From assembly GCA_017472065.1 (NCBI GenBank), contig JAFURB010000003.1, positions 80,524-143,042 on the forward strand: a DNA stretch of 62,519 bases. Direction: 5' to 3'. Position 1 is the stretch's first letter; the number at the start of each line of letters is the position of its first letter. This DNA comes from Alphaproteobacteria bacterium (GTDB lineage: Bacteria; Pseudomonadota; Alphaproteobacteria; Rs-D84). This document shows, one piece after another, positions 17,565-26,261 of this stretch. Under the pieces are notes generated by a model. That model saw only the letters and a list, made by a program, of their open reading frames with translations, did no database searches and was not told the origin of the DNA. Both the position numbers and the translations under genes were made by a program.

Positions 17565-17594
17565 TATTATGGACCAAAAAATCAAAAAAGTCAA
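17565..17594 (-). promoter_or_regulatory. Promoter of the rpsP operon
   Basis: On the minus strand: -35 TTGACT (17589-17594), 18-nt spacer, -10 CATAAT (17565-17570), then AGGCACGC. The rplM promoter has the near-identical CATAATAGCCACGC. The leader to rpsP is about 130 nt; the intervening sequence holds no gene and no structure I could assign. Confidence 0.65.
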
Positions 17595-17619
17595 ATATTT
17601 ATTGAAAAAACGCCACAAT

Positions 17620-17649
17620 CCAAAAACAAATCCGACCACAAGGGTCGGT
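17620..17649 (-). terminator. Terminator after tRNA-Gly
   Basis: Minus-strand stem CCGACC / GGTCGG with a 5-nt loop followed by ATTTGTTTTT, 9 nt past the tRNA 3' end. Confidence 0.75.
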
Positions 17650-17657
17650 TATATTCT

Positions 17658-17731
17658 TGGTGCGGGCGAAGGGAATCGAACCCTCGCCTAAAGCTTGGGA
17701 AGCTTTCGTTCTACCATTATACTACGCCCGC
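17658..17731 (-). tRNA. tRNA-Gly (anticodon CCC)
   Basis: Complete cloverleaf: acceptor GCGGGCG / CGCCCGC, anticodon stem AAAGC/GCTTT with loop TTCCCAA, T-arm GAGGG-TTCGATT-CCCTT, CCA encoded. The anticodon CCC reads GGG. Confidence 0.9.
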
Positions 17732-17744
17732 AATGTATGGCGAA

Positions 17745-17773
17745 ATATTATCTTATTTTGTCATCGATGTCCA
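17745..17773 (-). promoter_or_regulatory. Promoter of tRNA-Gly
   Basis: Minus strand: -35 TGGACA (17768-17773), 17-nt spacer, -10 TAATAT (17745-17750), placed between the upstream peptidase stop and the tRNA. Confidence 0.45.
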
Positions 17774-17777
17774 GACT

Positions 17778-19508
17778 TTATTTCTGGCGTCCGCGTAACA
17801 TATCCGCCAATGGTTCTACGATATAAGAATTGCGCTGTTTATCAACGTTGGCTAATTTCGTCCCCAGTATTCCCAGTTGTGGCGACCATACTGCATATTT
17901 TTCAATATACTGACGCGCCATTTCTGGATTTTTTGACAACTGAATATCAATCACATCGCGCAACATTTTTTTGCCGCGTGCGACAACCGCATCAAAATCT
18001 ATGACCAAACGGTTTGATGAATCCAGACGAATTGCGCCACACTCAAATAACATATTATGTTGCATAATATTGCGCTTTGCATGGGCGCGACTGAAATTTG
18101 CACCCGGATATAAATACGCAATCAGCCACGATGTAATCAGCTCTTGTTTTTGATTTGGTGTAAAAAATCCAGCACGCACCAATTCGTCCAGCATTGCAAT
18201 CGAGCCTGCGTCTGCCTTGTGTTCTTCGATAATATTTTTATATTCGCCCAGTGCTTCTAAATCATCCTTTGGACCCAAAGTGTGCATATTTTCGTGCAAA
18301 ATTGTAAAGTCGTGCAGGGCACGCACCGAAAAATATTTATGAAATTCCGGTGCCAGCAATGCATTAATCTTTTCATCCATCCCATTGCCATATTTGCACT
18401 GGCGCATTTGCTTTAAATAGACCGTACGATGACCGCCGCCGGTTTGAACCGCTAATTTATCTGCATTAGGCAGGTTAAACGCCAATGTTATCTGGCTACG
18501 ATATGCCGCATTGTGTCCGCTAACCGATACAACATCAACGTCGACCATTGTTTGCTTTGTATCCGTCCCCAAGACCTGCTTATACTCATCTGCACGTGGC
18601 ATTTTGGATGCCATCATTGGTAAATGCTGTTTTATTTTTAACAAATAATCCGTGCCGGCCGTATCTACAATACCAACTGTCGCCCCCAAGTTGTCTTTTG
18701 CATATGGTGTAATTCCGCGCGCATCCAACATAGATTTTAATTTTGGATTTTGTAATACTGTCGGTGTCATCGCATCGTCATAGCATTCGCGCCCCAGTGT
18801 AAATTCCAACGGCCCTGTTTGCAGTGTTGCCCATTTTTTGTCGGCTTCACAATCAGCCCATGGCCAGTAATTCATCAATGCTGCGGATTGCAGTGTCAGA
18901 TATTCTTTGAAATCGAAATTTTCCGTGCTTATAGCGGCGGCCTGTAATGCATATGCCGCCGAACGAAAATCAAATTTGAACGCATTTGTATAATCAACAG
19001 CTTTCAATTCATCGCCAAAACGCTTTACAATGGTGCGTTGATTTAATATTTCACGTACCTCTTCATCTTTATATCCGCTTTCCAGCATTCGAATTAAAAT
19101 GTCGTGAAATTCATCAACGGATAAATTATACGGATATAAACCGCGTCCCAAGCGAGGCTCAACATCATTGGTTAACGCAACCGGTGCGCCGGATTTTTCA
19201 TGTGCAAATATTCCGCGTTGCCCACGAAATAATTTCTGCGTTAATTTTATATCTTTAAAAGATTGGCGCGATTCTAGAAACAGTTCAAAATCTAAATTAT
19301 AAGGATGGTCCAGTTGTAATGCCACACGATCAATAATATCAGACGCGCGCACCAACCATTTTAATGCGGTCTTTTCCCGTTCGGGCAGGGCGTTGTATTG
19401 TTCCGCATCAATTCCCAACATAGTATATGGTGTAAAAGCACCTGGTGCTGTGCGTTCAAGCAACTCTTCATACGTGTATGCAAGTTTATAATTATGTTTT
19501 GGCTTCAT
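17778..19508 (-). CDS. DPP III-like (M49-type) zinc metallopeptidase family protein
   Basis: A 576-residue protein without signal peptide. Near residues 418-445 it has LHENMHTLGP and, about 20 residues on, IIEEHKADAGS. That is the zincin arrangement of HExxH plus downstream Glu-Glu-x-x-Ala-Asp, as in dipeptidyl peptidase III (M49, HExxGH...EECRAE). Here the motif is the shorter HExxH. The upstream region (GTDYLLKIKQHLPM, VDVVSVSGHNAAYRSQITLA) fits the M49-like family sometimes annotated as NUDIX-associated hydrolases. It is the last gene of the LysM/radical SAM operon, 21 bp after the previous stop. Substrate unknown. Confidence 0.72.
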   Translation of the reverse strand: MKPKHNYKLAYTYEELLERTAPGAFTPYTMLGIDAEQYNALPEREKTALKWLVRASDIIDRVALQLDHPYNLDFELFLESRQSFKDIKLTQKLFRGQRGIFAHEKSGAPVALTNDVEPRLGRGLYPYNLSVDEFHDILIRMLESGYKDEEVREILNQRTIVKRFGDELKAVDYTNAFKFDFRSAAYALQAAAISTENFDFKEYLTLQSAALMNYWPWADCEADKKWATLQTGPLEFTLGRECYDDAMTPTVLQNPKLKSMLDARGITPYAKDNLGATVGIVDTAGTDYLLKIKQHLPMMASKMPRADEYKQVLGTDTKQTMVDVDVVSVSGHNAAYRSQITLAFNLPNADKLAVQTGGGHRTVYLKQMRQCKYGNGMDEKINALLAPEFHKYFSVRALHDFTILHENMHTLGPKDDLEALGEYKNIIEEHKADAGSIAMLDELVRAGFFTPNQKQELITSWLIAYLYPGANFSRAHAKRNIMQHNMLFECGAIRLDSSNRLVIDFDAVVARGKKMLRDVIDIQLSKNPEMARQYIEKYAVWSPQLGILGTKLANVDKQRNSYIVEPLADMLRGRQK

Positions 19509-19529
19509 TGGCGGATTCTCTTTTTTATA

Positions 19530-20156
19530 TTATTTTTGATTCGCCATTACAATATCGGCGGCATGTTCGCGTATTGTGGCAACCGCATTTTCAAATTCAA
19601 AAACATGTGGCATTGGACATGCTTTTTTCATTTGACTTTCAGTCATTGAACAGTCGCAACAAATTGGACACAAACTGTAATCACCACTAACAATTGCGGC
19701 GCACTTTTTTGCGGCTTTATGCGCCAGGTTGGTGTGTATGCGATACTTGGTCGTATATAATTCTGGGGCCTTTAATCTAATTCTGTCTACAAACTTAAAT
19801 GCAGGGCACATGATGCGTGCATTTCGCAACTCAGTTTTGGCCTGGGCGCGTTGTGCCAATATTTCTTCGCGGTGTTCTGTGTGATATTGACGAACCTGTT
19901 CGTTTAATTTTTCTTTGTGTTCTTGATAGTATGCACGATGTCTGGCATATCGTTTTTCTTTGTTTTTCAGGCAGTATTCCTGAATCTTTTCTTTATACTT
20001 TTCATAATTTTCATGTGCGCGTCTGCGATTTTTTTCGCGCAGGGTATCCGCGTTGCGTGCATAGTATTCACGTGCGGCTTGTTTGCGCGCTTCGCGATTT
20101 TTTGCATATCTTTCGCGCCCGCGCTGACGACGAAGTTCTAAGTTTTTATATGCCAT
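19530..20156 (-). CDS. Very basic Tyr/Arg/Lys/Glu repeat protein with a C-terminal Cys cluster
   Basis: 208 residues. Residues 1-125 are a charged helical repeat built on units like YARNREARKQAAREYYARN and YKEKIQEYCLKNKEKRY, one Tyr every 8-12 residues. Residues 125-170 resemble a folded helix pair. Near 170-190 is a cluster CPICCDC followed by a Cys about 12 residues later, a possible zinc or iron-sulfur site. No family is recognised. It starts 5 bp after the second radical SAM gene, so it may be a partner or substrate of those enzymes; that is inference. Confidence 0.65.
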   Translation of the reverse strand: MAYKNLELRRQRGRERYAKNREARKQAAREYYARNADTLREKNRRRAHENYEKYKEKIQEYCLKNKEKRYARHRAYYQEHKEKLNEQVRQYHTEHREEILAQRAQAKTELRNARIMCPAFKFVDRIRLKAPELYTTKYRIHTNLAHKAAKKCAAIVSGDYSLCPICCDCSMTESQMKKACPMPHVFEFENAVATIREHAADIVMANQK

Positions 20157-20161
20157 ATTTT

Positions 20162-20977
20162 TTATCTTTTATGCTGTAACAGTTCGCTATAAACCTGCTC
20201 GATAGTTTTATTATCCATTGTTGTTTGATACTTATGGTTCAATATCGCTTGGTTGTCATTTGTAATTGTCAGCACGTCTTGACTGTCGGGATTGTCAATG
20301 GTCTCAGATACACTTTGCCAAGTTAAATTATTATCCTTGGCGCGTCCTTTGTACTTTAGTATGTATTTTTTTAATGGTATAAGTACCTTTAATTCCCTGT
20401 GCTCATATATTGAGACATGGTCTTCATGTCCACCAAATGCATAATATGGCTCTACTAAACAATTGCTTATTTTAGAACCTATCCACCAGCAATCTTGTCC
20501 GGAAAACGTCACACGAATGTTATTGTTATTCCGTAAGTGTTGATGACGTGCAATCAATTTACATATATTAGCGGCTCCTTGTGGAGTGGGATGATATTTA
20601 TCAACGGCAATATCCAAGAAAATATCTTTACGATGGTTTTGTGCAATCTCAGACAGTTTGCTCATCATAATGCCACCAACATACATATTCTCTGCCCATG
20701 TTCCATTTGTTTCAAAGATAGGAGTTATTCTGTTTTGGACACAACTAGTCGCAATTTCTGGAATATATTCATCACGTTCCTGAATATATGATGCAAACGG
20801 TTCGCCCCCGGTAAACGTAATATGGTGACCTAGTTTTTTATACTCGTTAATATATTTTTTAACTTGTTCAACAGGCATCATTTGATATGGTTGGTCCAGT
20901 CCACTGCGCTCCATACAATGTCTACAGTTCAGATTGCACCAATTTGTTAATTTTATTACCAAATTAAATTCTGACAT
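20162..20977 (-). CDS. Radical SAM enzyme, second of a tandem pair
   Basis: 271 residues. The 4Fe-4S motif CNLNCRHC (residues 14-21) and the SAM-binding FTGGEPFA (about 55-62) define a radical SAM enzyme. The C-terminal part has only scattered Cys and no SPASM-type cluster, so a single 4Fe-4S centre is expected. It shares the N-terminal KLTNWCNLNC context and the exact ending ELLQHKR with the gene upstream, showing an old tandem duplication. It starts 2 bp after that gene with AAGAGG inside its end. Substrate unknown; peptide or protein modification is possible. Confidence 0.85.
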   Translation of the reverse strand: MSEFNLVIKLTNWCNLNCRHCMERSGLDQPYQMMPVEQVKKYINEYKKLGHHITFTGGEPFASYIQERDEYIPEIATSCVQNRITPIFETNGTWAENMYVGGIMMSKLSEIAQNHRKDIFLDIAVDKYHPTPQGAANICKLIARHQHLRNNNNIRVTFSGQDCWWIGSKISNCLVEPYYAFGGHEDHVSIYEHRELKVLIPLKKYILKYKGRAKDNNLTWQSVSETIDNPDSQDVLTITNDNQAILNHKYQTTMDNKTIEQVYSELLQHKR

Positions 20978-20979
20978 AT

Positions 20980-21828
20980 TTACCTCTTATGCTGTAACAA
21001 TTCGTTATAAATCTGTCCGACGGTTTTGTCTTTTGCGTCGGTTGTAAATTTGTAGTTCAAGATAGCTTTGTTCGTATTTGTAATTTCAAGACAGTCGCCA
21101 TTTGTCAAATCGGTGTGGCCACTTGGAATACGTTGGGTTAAATTATTGTCTGCTGCACGCCCCAGTCGCAACAATGTACCATTTTCATAGAACATAACAT
21201 TTAGATTGTCGCCTTTGGACATAATAATACTGCCATCTGTATCCATCTGACCGACATGTATTCCGCGCTGTCTAAGAATGTTTGCAAACTCTTGGTACTT
21301 ATATTGTGATGCGGGTGTATTTAATCCAACAAAAGACACCGGTATCGCCGCAGATAAATATTGACTGTTCATAATTTGATTAACAACATTGGTGGCCGCG
21401 TTCATATTGCCATGATATTCGTCAATAGATATATCAAGTGATATTTGGCGATCGTGTTTGTGTGCAATATCCGCCAGCGATTTCAAAATGCTGGCAGACA
21501 GTATTACGTTATTGCCCCACAACGCATTAGTCTTAAAAGATGCAGACATGTTGTTTTTTGCACAAATGTCTGCCACTGTTGGAATGTATTTATGTTGCCC
21601 AATATAGTATGGTGCCATTGTTTCGCCACCTGTAAACGTAACATAATCCCAAACAGGTATTCCCATGTCTTTGAATTCGCAAATATAGCGTTCTATTTTA
21701 TCAATAGGCATCAAATTAAATGGTTCGTTGGCGTGACTGCGTTCACAACAATGCGCGCAATTTAGGTTGCACCAATTTGTAATTTTTAACGCCAGATTTG
21801 CGCGTGGCATCGCCATTTCCCAAACCAT
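20980..21828 (-). CDS. Radical SAM enzyme, first of a tandem pair
   Basis: 282 residues; 4Fe-4S motif CNLNCAHC (about residues 19-26) followed by an extra Cys (HCCERSH), and FTGGETMAPYY near 64-74. Like its neighbour it lacks a SPASM Cys set. Its ATG overlaps the LysM gene stop as TAATG, so translation is coupled; internal Met codons at residues 5 and 7 are alternative starts. The conserved ending is YNELLQHKR. The operon context is LysM membrane protein, two radical SAMs, basic repeat protein, M49-like peptidase. Confidence 0.85.
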   Translation of the reverse strand: MVWEMAMPRANLALKITNWCNLNCAHCCERSHANEPFNLMPIDKIERYICEFKDMGIPVWDYVTFTGGETMAPYYIGQHKYIPTVADICAKNNMSASFKTNALWGNNVILSASILKSLADIAHKHDRQISLDISIDEYHGNMNAATNVVNQIMNSQYLSAAIPVSFVGLNTPASQYKYQEFANILRQRGIHVGQMDTDGSIIMSKGDNLNVMFYENGTLLRLGRAADNNLTQRIPSGHTDLTNGDCLEITNTNKAILNYKFTTDAKDKTVGQIYNELLQHKR

Positions 21829-22958
21829 TATTTTTCAACCGGAATTTGTAACAATTGTTTTGGATAAATCAGATCCGGGTTTTCGATATTGTTGCGTTCT
21901 GCAATAATGCTGAACAAGATTCCGCGACGCATAAAATTGCGTGCAATAATCCACAGGCAATCACCACGACGAACAGTATAAAATGTGTCATCATCGCCGG
22001 TCATTTCTGGCATTACAAAATCGTGTGTGACATTTGCAATGGTGCGACCGTCACCATCGTGCATACGCACGGTTAATGAATATTCTTTGCCACTTTCTAA
22101 TTCGCCGACATCTGCGCCCAGTCCAAAATGATGATGGTCTGATACGCGTGCAAAGCCCATATATTTATCGTTCAATGACAATGATACACGCAAACGTGGC
22201 AGCGCATCACCGGTTACAACAATGCGCCCATTGTCCAGATAGTCAATTTTTGACACGGACAAATCCCCGTCGCGCAACATTGATGGTGCCTGTAACAGGG
22301 TACTGCCGTCGCGCGTCATTAACAAAGATACAGAATTTTCTGCGCCGGCTTCGGACACATAAACAAAGACTTTGTCTTCGGATTTGATTGTTGGTTCTGC
22401 GCCCATTAATGAAATGGTATAGTTGCCGGCGGCAAATGCCTTGGTTGGTGCATAAACAAATTCGCCGGCAGAATCTGTGCGTTCGGTTGCAACAATCTTG
22501 CCATTGATAACGATTGAAATATTTTGATGTGGCGCCCAACGACCTGCGATAACGACATTGCCATTTTTTTCAATGCGAACAATATCAAAAGATGGGGCGG
22601 TTGTGGTGTCAATTGCCTTGACCACTGGTTCTGGAATGTTTGGTACAATTAATACACGATGTGGGGCCGGTGTGCGAATAAATGCAACCCAGATTGCGAT
22701 GAATATCACAACCAACGCGCACAGAATAGGGAACCAATATGCGCCAATTGTGCCACGGCGTTCACGGGCGCGTTCAATGGCATCTTTGTCCACAGATTGA
22801 TTTTCAGGCTTTTTACATGCAAATTTATCAATCTTTTTCAAGAATCCGCGTGTGAACGCACGGCGATTTTTTAACCACGCATTTTGCTTTGCAATTGCAT
22901 CGTCAATCATAGAATCTGTTGATTGTTTTTTCTTAGAATTTGTGTCGTTTTTAGCCAT
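21828..22958 (-). CDS. Membrane-anchored LysM protein
   Basis: 376 residues. A basic cytoplasmic N-terminus is followed by one transmembrane helix (about 77-97, YWFPILCALVVIFIAIWVAF). The periplasmic part has two or three Ig/FN3-like beta domains, and the C-terminus is a LysM domain (TVRRGDCLWIIARNFM, then ERNNIENPDLIYPKQLLQIP) that should bind peptidoglycan. The architecture resembles other alphaproteobacterial LysM proteins anchored in the inner membrane. It is the first gene of the operon with the radical SAM pair. AGGGGC precedes the ATG. Confidence 0.82.
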   Translation of the reverse strand: MAKNDTNSKKKQSTDSMIDDAIAKQNAWLKNRRAFTRGFLKKIDKFACKKPENQSVDKDAIERARERRGTIGAYWFPILCALVVIFIAIWVAFIRTPAPHRVLIVPNIPEPVVKAIDTTTAPSFDIVRIEKNGNVVIAGRWAPHQNISIVINGKIVATERTDSAGEFVYAPTKAFAAGNYTISLMGAEPTIKSEDKVFVYVSEAGAENSVSLLMTRDGSTLLQAPSMLRDGDLSVSKIDYLDNGRIVVTGDALPRLRVSLSLNDKYMGFARVSDHHHFGLGADVGELESGKEYSLTVRMHDGDGRTIANVTHDFVMPEMTGDDDTFYTVRRGDCLWIIARNFMRRGILFSIIAERNNIENPDLIYPKQLLQIPVEK

Positions 22959-22989
22959 AAGAATGCCCCTATAATTTTAGTCTAGACAA

Positions 22990-23017
22990 AATGTATCAAA
23001 TTATATTTCTTTGTCAA
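22990..23017 (-). promoter_or_regulatory. Promoter of the LysM/radical SAM operon
   Basis: Minus strand: -35 TTGACA (23012-23017), 16-nt spacer, -10 TACATT (22990-22995); predicted start about 25 nt before the ATG at 22958. Confidence 0.55.
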
Positions 23018-23028
23018 CTTATTTGTGA

Positions 23029-23034
23029 TATAAT
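23029..23034 (+). promoter_or_regulatory. -10 box of the phosphofructokinase gene
   Basis: Consensus TATAAT with a weak -35. A first in-frame ATG (23041) begins exactly 7 nt downstream, the same spacing as in recN and dnaE. A second ATG (23065) has a good ribosome site, so two starts are possible. Confidence 0.5.
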
Positions 23035-23064
23035 TTATCAATGAAATACACGGGGGATTCAGAT

Positions 23065-24150
23065 ATGAAAAAGAAAAAAATTGGCATTATGACCACCGGC
23101 GGTGATTGCAGTGGCCTGAACACGGTTATTCATCGTGTTGTGCGCGGGGCGGCACTGCGCGGATGGACGGTTGTGGGCATATTGGATGGCACAGACGGAT
23201 TGTGTGGCGACAAACCGCGTACAATCGTATTAAACGAAGATGTTTTGCCAATTGAAAATGCCAAATTATCGGGCAGTTTTCTGCACAACGGTCATGCGGG
23301 CGCGCTAAATTTTGAAACCGCGATTGAACGCGGCCGGGTTAAGCAGTTTAATGCCCAACTACGCAAATCACTGGCGGCATTGAAACTGGATGCGTTGATT
23401 TTAATTGGTGGCAATGGCAGCACTTCGCTTGCCTGGGCTAATCGCGAAATATACAGTGATTTGCAGTTAATATGTATTCCAAAAACAATCGATATGGATA
23501 TGCCCGTTACCGAACGCACGATTGGTTTTGATACCGCGGTTCAACAATTAACAACATTTTGTGACCAATTAATGTTGACCGCGCGCAGTCATCATCGTTG
23601 GTTTGTGGTCCAGGCCATGGGACGTGATTGTGGTAATTTGGCCCTGAATGCGGGTGTTGCGGTTGGTGCAACCGCGATATTAATCCCAGAAATAAAGTTT
23701 AACACAGATGATTTATTGGCGCATATTGCAAATGCCCCAACAGATTATGGCATTATCATGGTATCCGAAGGAATCACACTGCGTGGTCATTCGGGGCGCC
23801 CGGCTGACATGATTGCACGCAAACTGACCACGGCGGGTATATTGAATCGTACTGCATTTCCAGAACATATTCAGCGCGCCGGCGACACGACGGCATGTGA
23901 CCGAATATTGGCGACTAAATTTGCAGACTGTGCATTAAATGCAATCGAAAATGGCGAAACATATGTTATGACGGCACTGAAATGTGGTGATGTTCATACT
24001 GTGTCATTGTCAGAATTTGTTGCATCTGGTGAAATGGTAAACGATCCGAATATCCCGGGATTATGTACATCAAACGCATATGTTGAACCCGACAATCCAT
24101 TATTATCCATCGCCCAAGATATGGGAATATATATTGGAAATTATAAATAG
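23065..24150 (+). CDS. 6-phosphofructokinase family enzyme
   Basis: 361 residues from the ATG at 23065, which has GGGGGA 7 nt upstream; an earlier in-frame ATG at 23041 would add eight residues. It phosphorylates fructose 6-phosphate in glycolysis. Visible motifs: GIMTTGGDCSGLN at the N-terminus, ILIGGNGSTSLAW (about residue 110-122), PKTIDMDMPVTERTIGFDTA with the catalytic TIDxD, and QAMGRDCGNLAL. The Gly in GGNG points to ATP as donor, while the Lys in PKTID is the residue found in PPi enzymes. This Gly/Lys mix is the so-called group III pattern, so the donor is not certain. Confidence 0.88.
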   Translation: MKKKKIGIMTTGGDCSGLNTVIHRVVRGAALRGWTVVGILDGTDGLCGDKPRTIVLNEDVLPIENAKLSGSFLHNGHAGALNFETAIERGRVKQFNAQLRKSLAALKLDALILIGGNGSTSLAWANREIYSDLQLICIPKTIDMDMPVTERTIGFDTAVQQLTTFCDQLMLTARSHHRWFVVQAMGRDCGNLALNAGVAVGATAILIPEIKFNTDDLLAHIANAPTDYGIIMVSEGITLRGHSGRPADMIARKLTTAGILNRTAFPEHIQRAGDTTACDRILATKFADCALNAIENGETYVMTALKCGDVHTVSLSEFVASGEMVNDPNIPGLCTSNAYVEPDNPLLSIAQDMGIYIGNYK

Positions 24151-24193
24151 TTGCAACAGTACACAAACGAAGCACAAAAATAAAAATCAAATT

Positions 24194-24219
24194 AAAAATC
24201 CCCCGTTTGGGGGATTTTT
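24194..24219. terminator. Bidirectional terminator between pfk and dnaK
   Basis: Perfect stem AAAAATCCCCC / GGGGGATTTTT with a 4-nt loop; works for both convergent genes. Confidence 0.85.
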
Positions 24220-24225
24220 AATGGT

Positions 24226-26121
24226 TTATTTCTTTTCAGAAAAATCTGCATCGACTGTGCCGTCATCGTTTTTCTTGTCGTCGGCACTGGACGCGGCGGC
24301 TTGTTCTGCCTGGGCGGCTTTATAGACCGCTTCGCCCAATTTCATTGCTTTTTCAGACAATGCATCGGTTTTCGCCTTCAAAGATTCTGCGGTTGCATCC
24401 GCCTTGGCCAATTCATCTGCCAGTTCTTGTTTTGCAGATTCGATGGCTTTCTTTTCATCTTCGCTGATTTTATCGCCATGTTCTTTTAATGATTTTTCAA
24501 TACTGAATATGGCTGTTTCCGCGGTGTTTTTCGCTTCGGCTAATTCGCGTTTCAGTTTGTCTGCCTCTGCATTGGCGGCGGCTTCATCAACCATGCGTTT
24601 GATTTCATCTTCACTCAGGCCGCCGTCTGATTTAATTGAAATCGCCTGTTCTTTGCCGGTGCCTTTATCTTTGGCAGACACATGAACGATACCATTTGCG
24701 TCAATATCAAACGAAACTTCGATTTGTGGCATGCCGCGTGGGGCAGGGGCGATACCTTCTAAATTAAACTGACCCAGTAATTTGTTATCTGCCGCCATGT
24801 CGCGTTCGCCCTGGAATACGCGGATAGTCACAGCCGATTGGTTATCTTCAGCGGTACTGAATACCTGGGATTTCTTTGTTGGAATTGTTGTGTTGCGATC
24901 GATTAAGCGTGTAAATACACCGCCCAATGTTTCAATCCCCAGTGACAATGGTGTTACATCCAACAACAAGACATCTTTGACATCGCCTTTCAAAACACCA
25001 CCCTGAATTGCAGCACCCATACCGACAACTTCGTCTGGGTTAACACCTTTGTGTGGTTCACGGCCAAAGAATTCTTTTACTGTTTCTGCGACCTTTGGCA
25101 TACGGGTCTGACCGCCAACCAAGATAACTTCGTTAATTTGTGATTTTTCCAAACCGGCGTCTTTTAATGCCTTTTTGCAGGGTTCGATTGTGCGTTCAAT
25201 CAAGTCTGCAACCAACGATTCCAATTTTGCGCGTGTCAGTGTTGTGTTGAAATGTTTTGGGCCCGACGCATCCGCCGTCAAGAACGGCAGGTTGATGTCC
25301 GTAGATGTCTTAGACGACAATTCAATTTTTGCCTTTTCTGCGGCTTCTTTTAAGCGCTGCAGGGCCAATTTATCGCCCGACAAATCAATGCCAGTCTGTG
25401 ATTTGAATTCTGCAATCAAGTGTTCCAAGATGCGTGCATCAAAATCCGACCCACCCAACGCAGTATCGCCGTTGGTCGATTTTACTTCGAACACACCGTC
25501 GATAATTTCCAGGATAGACACGTCAAATGTACCACCGCCCAAGTCATAAACTGCGATGATGCCATCTTTGCCTTTGTCCAGACCATATGCCAATGCGGCG
25601 GCGGTTGGTTCGTTAACGATACGCAGAACATTTAATCCTGCGATACGGCCGGCATCCTTGGTTGCCTGGCGTTGTGAATCATTAAAGTATGCAGGAACCG
25701 TAATAACTGCATCTGTAACAGTTTCGCCCAAATAGGCTTCTGCATCTTTTTTCAGTTTAGCCAAAATCATTGCAGAAATCTGGGATGGGGCATATTTTTT
25801 GCCGTCCATTTCGACCCATGCGTCGCCATTATCACCGGCAACGATTTTGTATGGAACGCGCGCCGCGATTTCTTTGACGGCCGGGCTGTCAAAACGCAAT
25901 CCCATTAAACGCTTGATTTCATAAATTGTGTTTTCTGGATTTGTAACCGCCTGGTTTTTTGCGGTAATACCAACCAACTGTTCACCATTTGATGTCAATG
26001 CAACAACCGATGGTGTTGTGCGCTGACCTTCTGAATTTTCGATAATTTTTGGGTCTGTCCCATCCATGAAAGCCATGGCGGAATTAGTTGTTCCCAAGTC
26101 AATACCAATTACTTTTCCCAT
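24226..26121 (-). CDS. dnaK: Chaperone DnaK (Hsp70)
   Basis: 631 residues from the ATG at 26121, which lies 8 nt after AAGGAG. Nucleotide-binding domain: [68 protein letters not shown]. The substrate domain ([30 protein letters not shown]) and the helical lid follow, ending in an acidic tail. dnaJ and grpE are not adjacent. An RpoH-type promoter lies upstream. Confidence 0.97.
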   Translation of the reverse strand: MGKVIGIDLGTTNSAMAFMDGTDPKIIENSEGQRTTPSVVALTSNGEQLVGITAKNQAVTNPENTIYEIKRLMGLRFDSPAVKEIAARVPYKIVAGDNGDAWVEMDGKKYAPSQISAMILAKLKKDAEAYLGETVTDAVITVPAYFNDSQRQATKDAGRIAGLNVLRIVNEPTAAALAYGLDKGKDGIIAVYDLGGGTFDVSILEIIDGVFEVKSTNGDTALGGSDFDARILEHLIAEFKSQTGIDLSGDKLALQRLKEAAEKAKIELSSKTSTDINLPFLTADASGPKHFNTTLTRAKLESLVADLIERTIEPCKKALKDAGLEKSQINEVILVGGQTRMPKVAETVKEFFGREPHKGVNPDEVVGMGAAIQGGVLKGDVKDVLLLDVTPLSLGIETLGGVFTRLIDRNTTIPTKKSQVFSTAEDNQSAVTIRVFQGERDMAADNKLLGQFNLEGIAPAPRGMPQIEVSFDIDANGIVHVSAKDKGTGKEQAISIKSDGGLSEDEIKRMVDEAAANAEADKLKRELAEAKNTAETAIFSIEKSLKEHGDKISEDEKKAIESAKQELADELAKADATAESLKAKTDALSEKAMKLGEAVYKAAQAEQAAASSADDKKNDDGTVDADFSEKK

Positions 26122-26155
26122 TTTGTTCACTCCTTAAAATTTTCGCTTAACCACC

Positions 26156-26183
26156 ATATAGTTATGCAAAAAATGTTTTCAAG
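26156..26183 (-). promoter_or_regulatory. RpoH (sigma-32)-like promoter of dnaK
   Basis: Minus strand: CTTGAAA (26177-26183), 15-nt spacer, CTATAT (26156-26161). This fits the alphaproteobacterial heat-shock form (CTTGAAA then C-rich/TAT). No CIRCE inverted repeat is present. Confidence 0.6.
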
Positions 26184-26217
26184 GGGCAATAGACACATTT
26201 TCTTAAAAAAATACCAA

Positions 26218-26242
26218 CAAAAAACCGCCCAAAAAGGGCGGT
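26218..26242 (-). terminator. Terminator after rplY
   Basis: Minus-strand stem ACCGCCC / GGGCGGT with a 5-nt loop and a run of T; located just past the L25 stop. Confidence 0.8.
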
Positions 26243-26261
26243 AAATAAATTTGAAAATTTA

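Noticed and set aside
16953-17798. Long plus-strand ORF of 281 codons
   Set aside because: It is antisense to rpsP and tRNA-Gly, with a composition (Cys/Phe/Gly runs) that mirrors the Ala/Glu-rich tail of S16.
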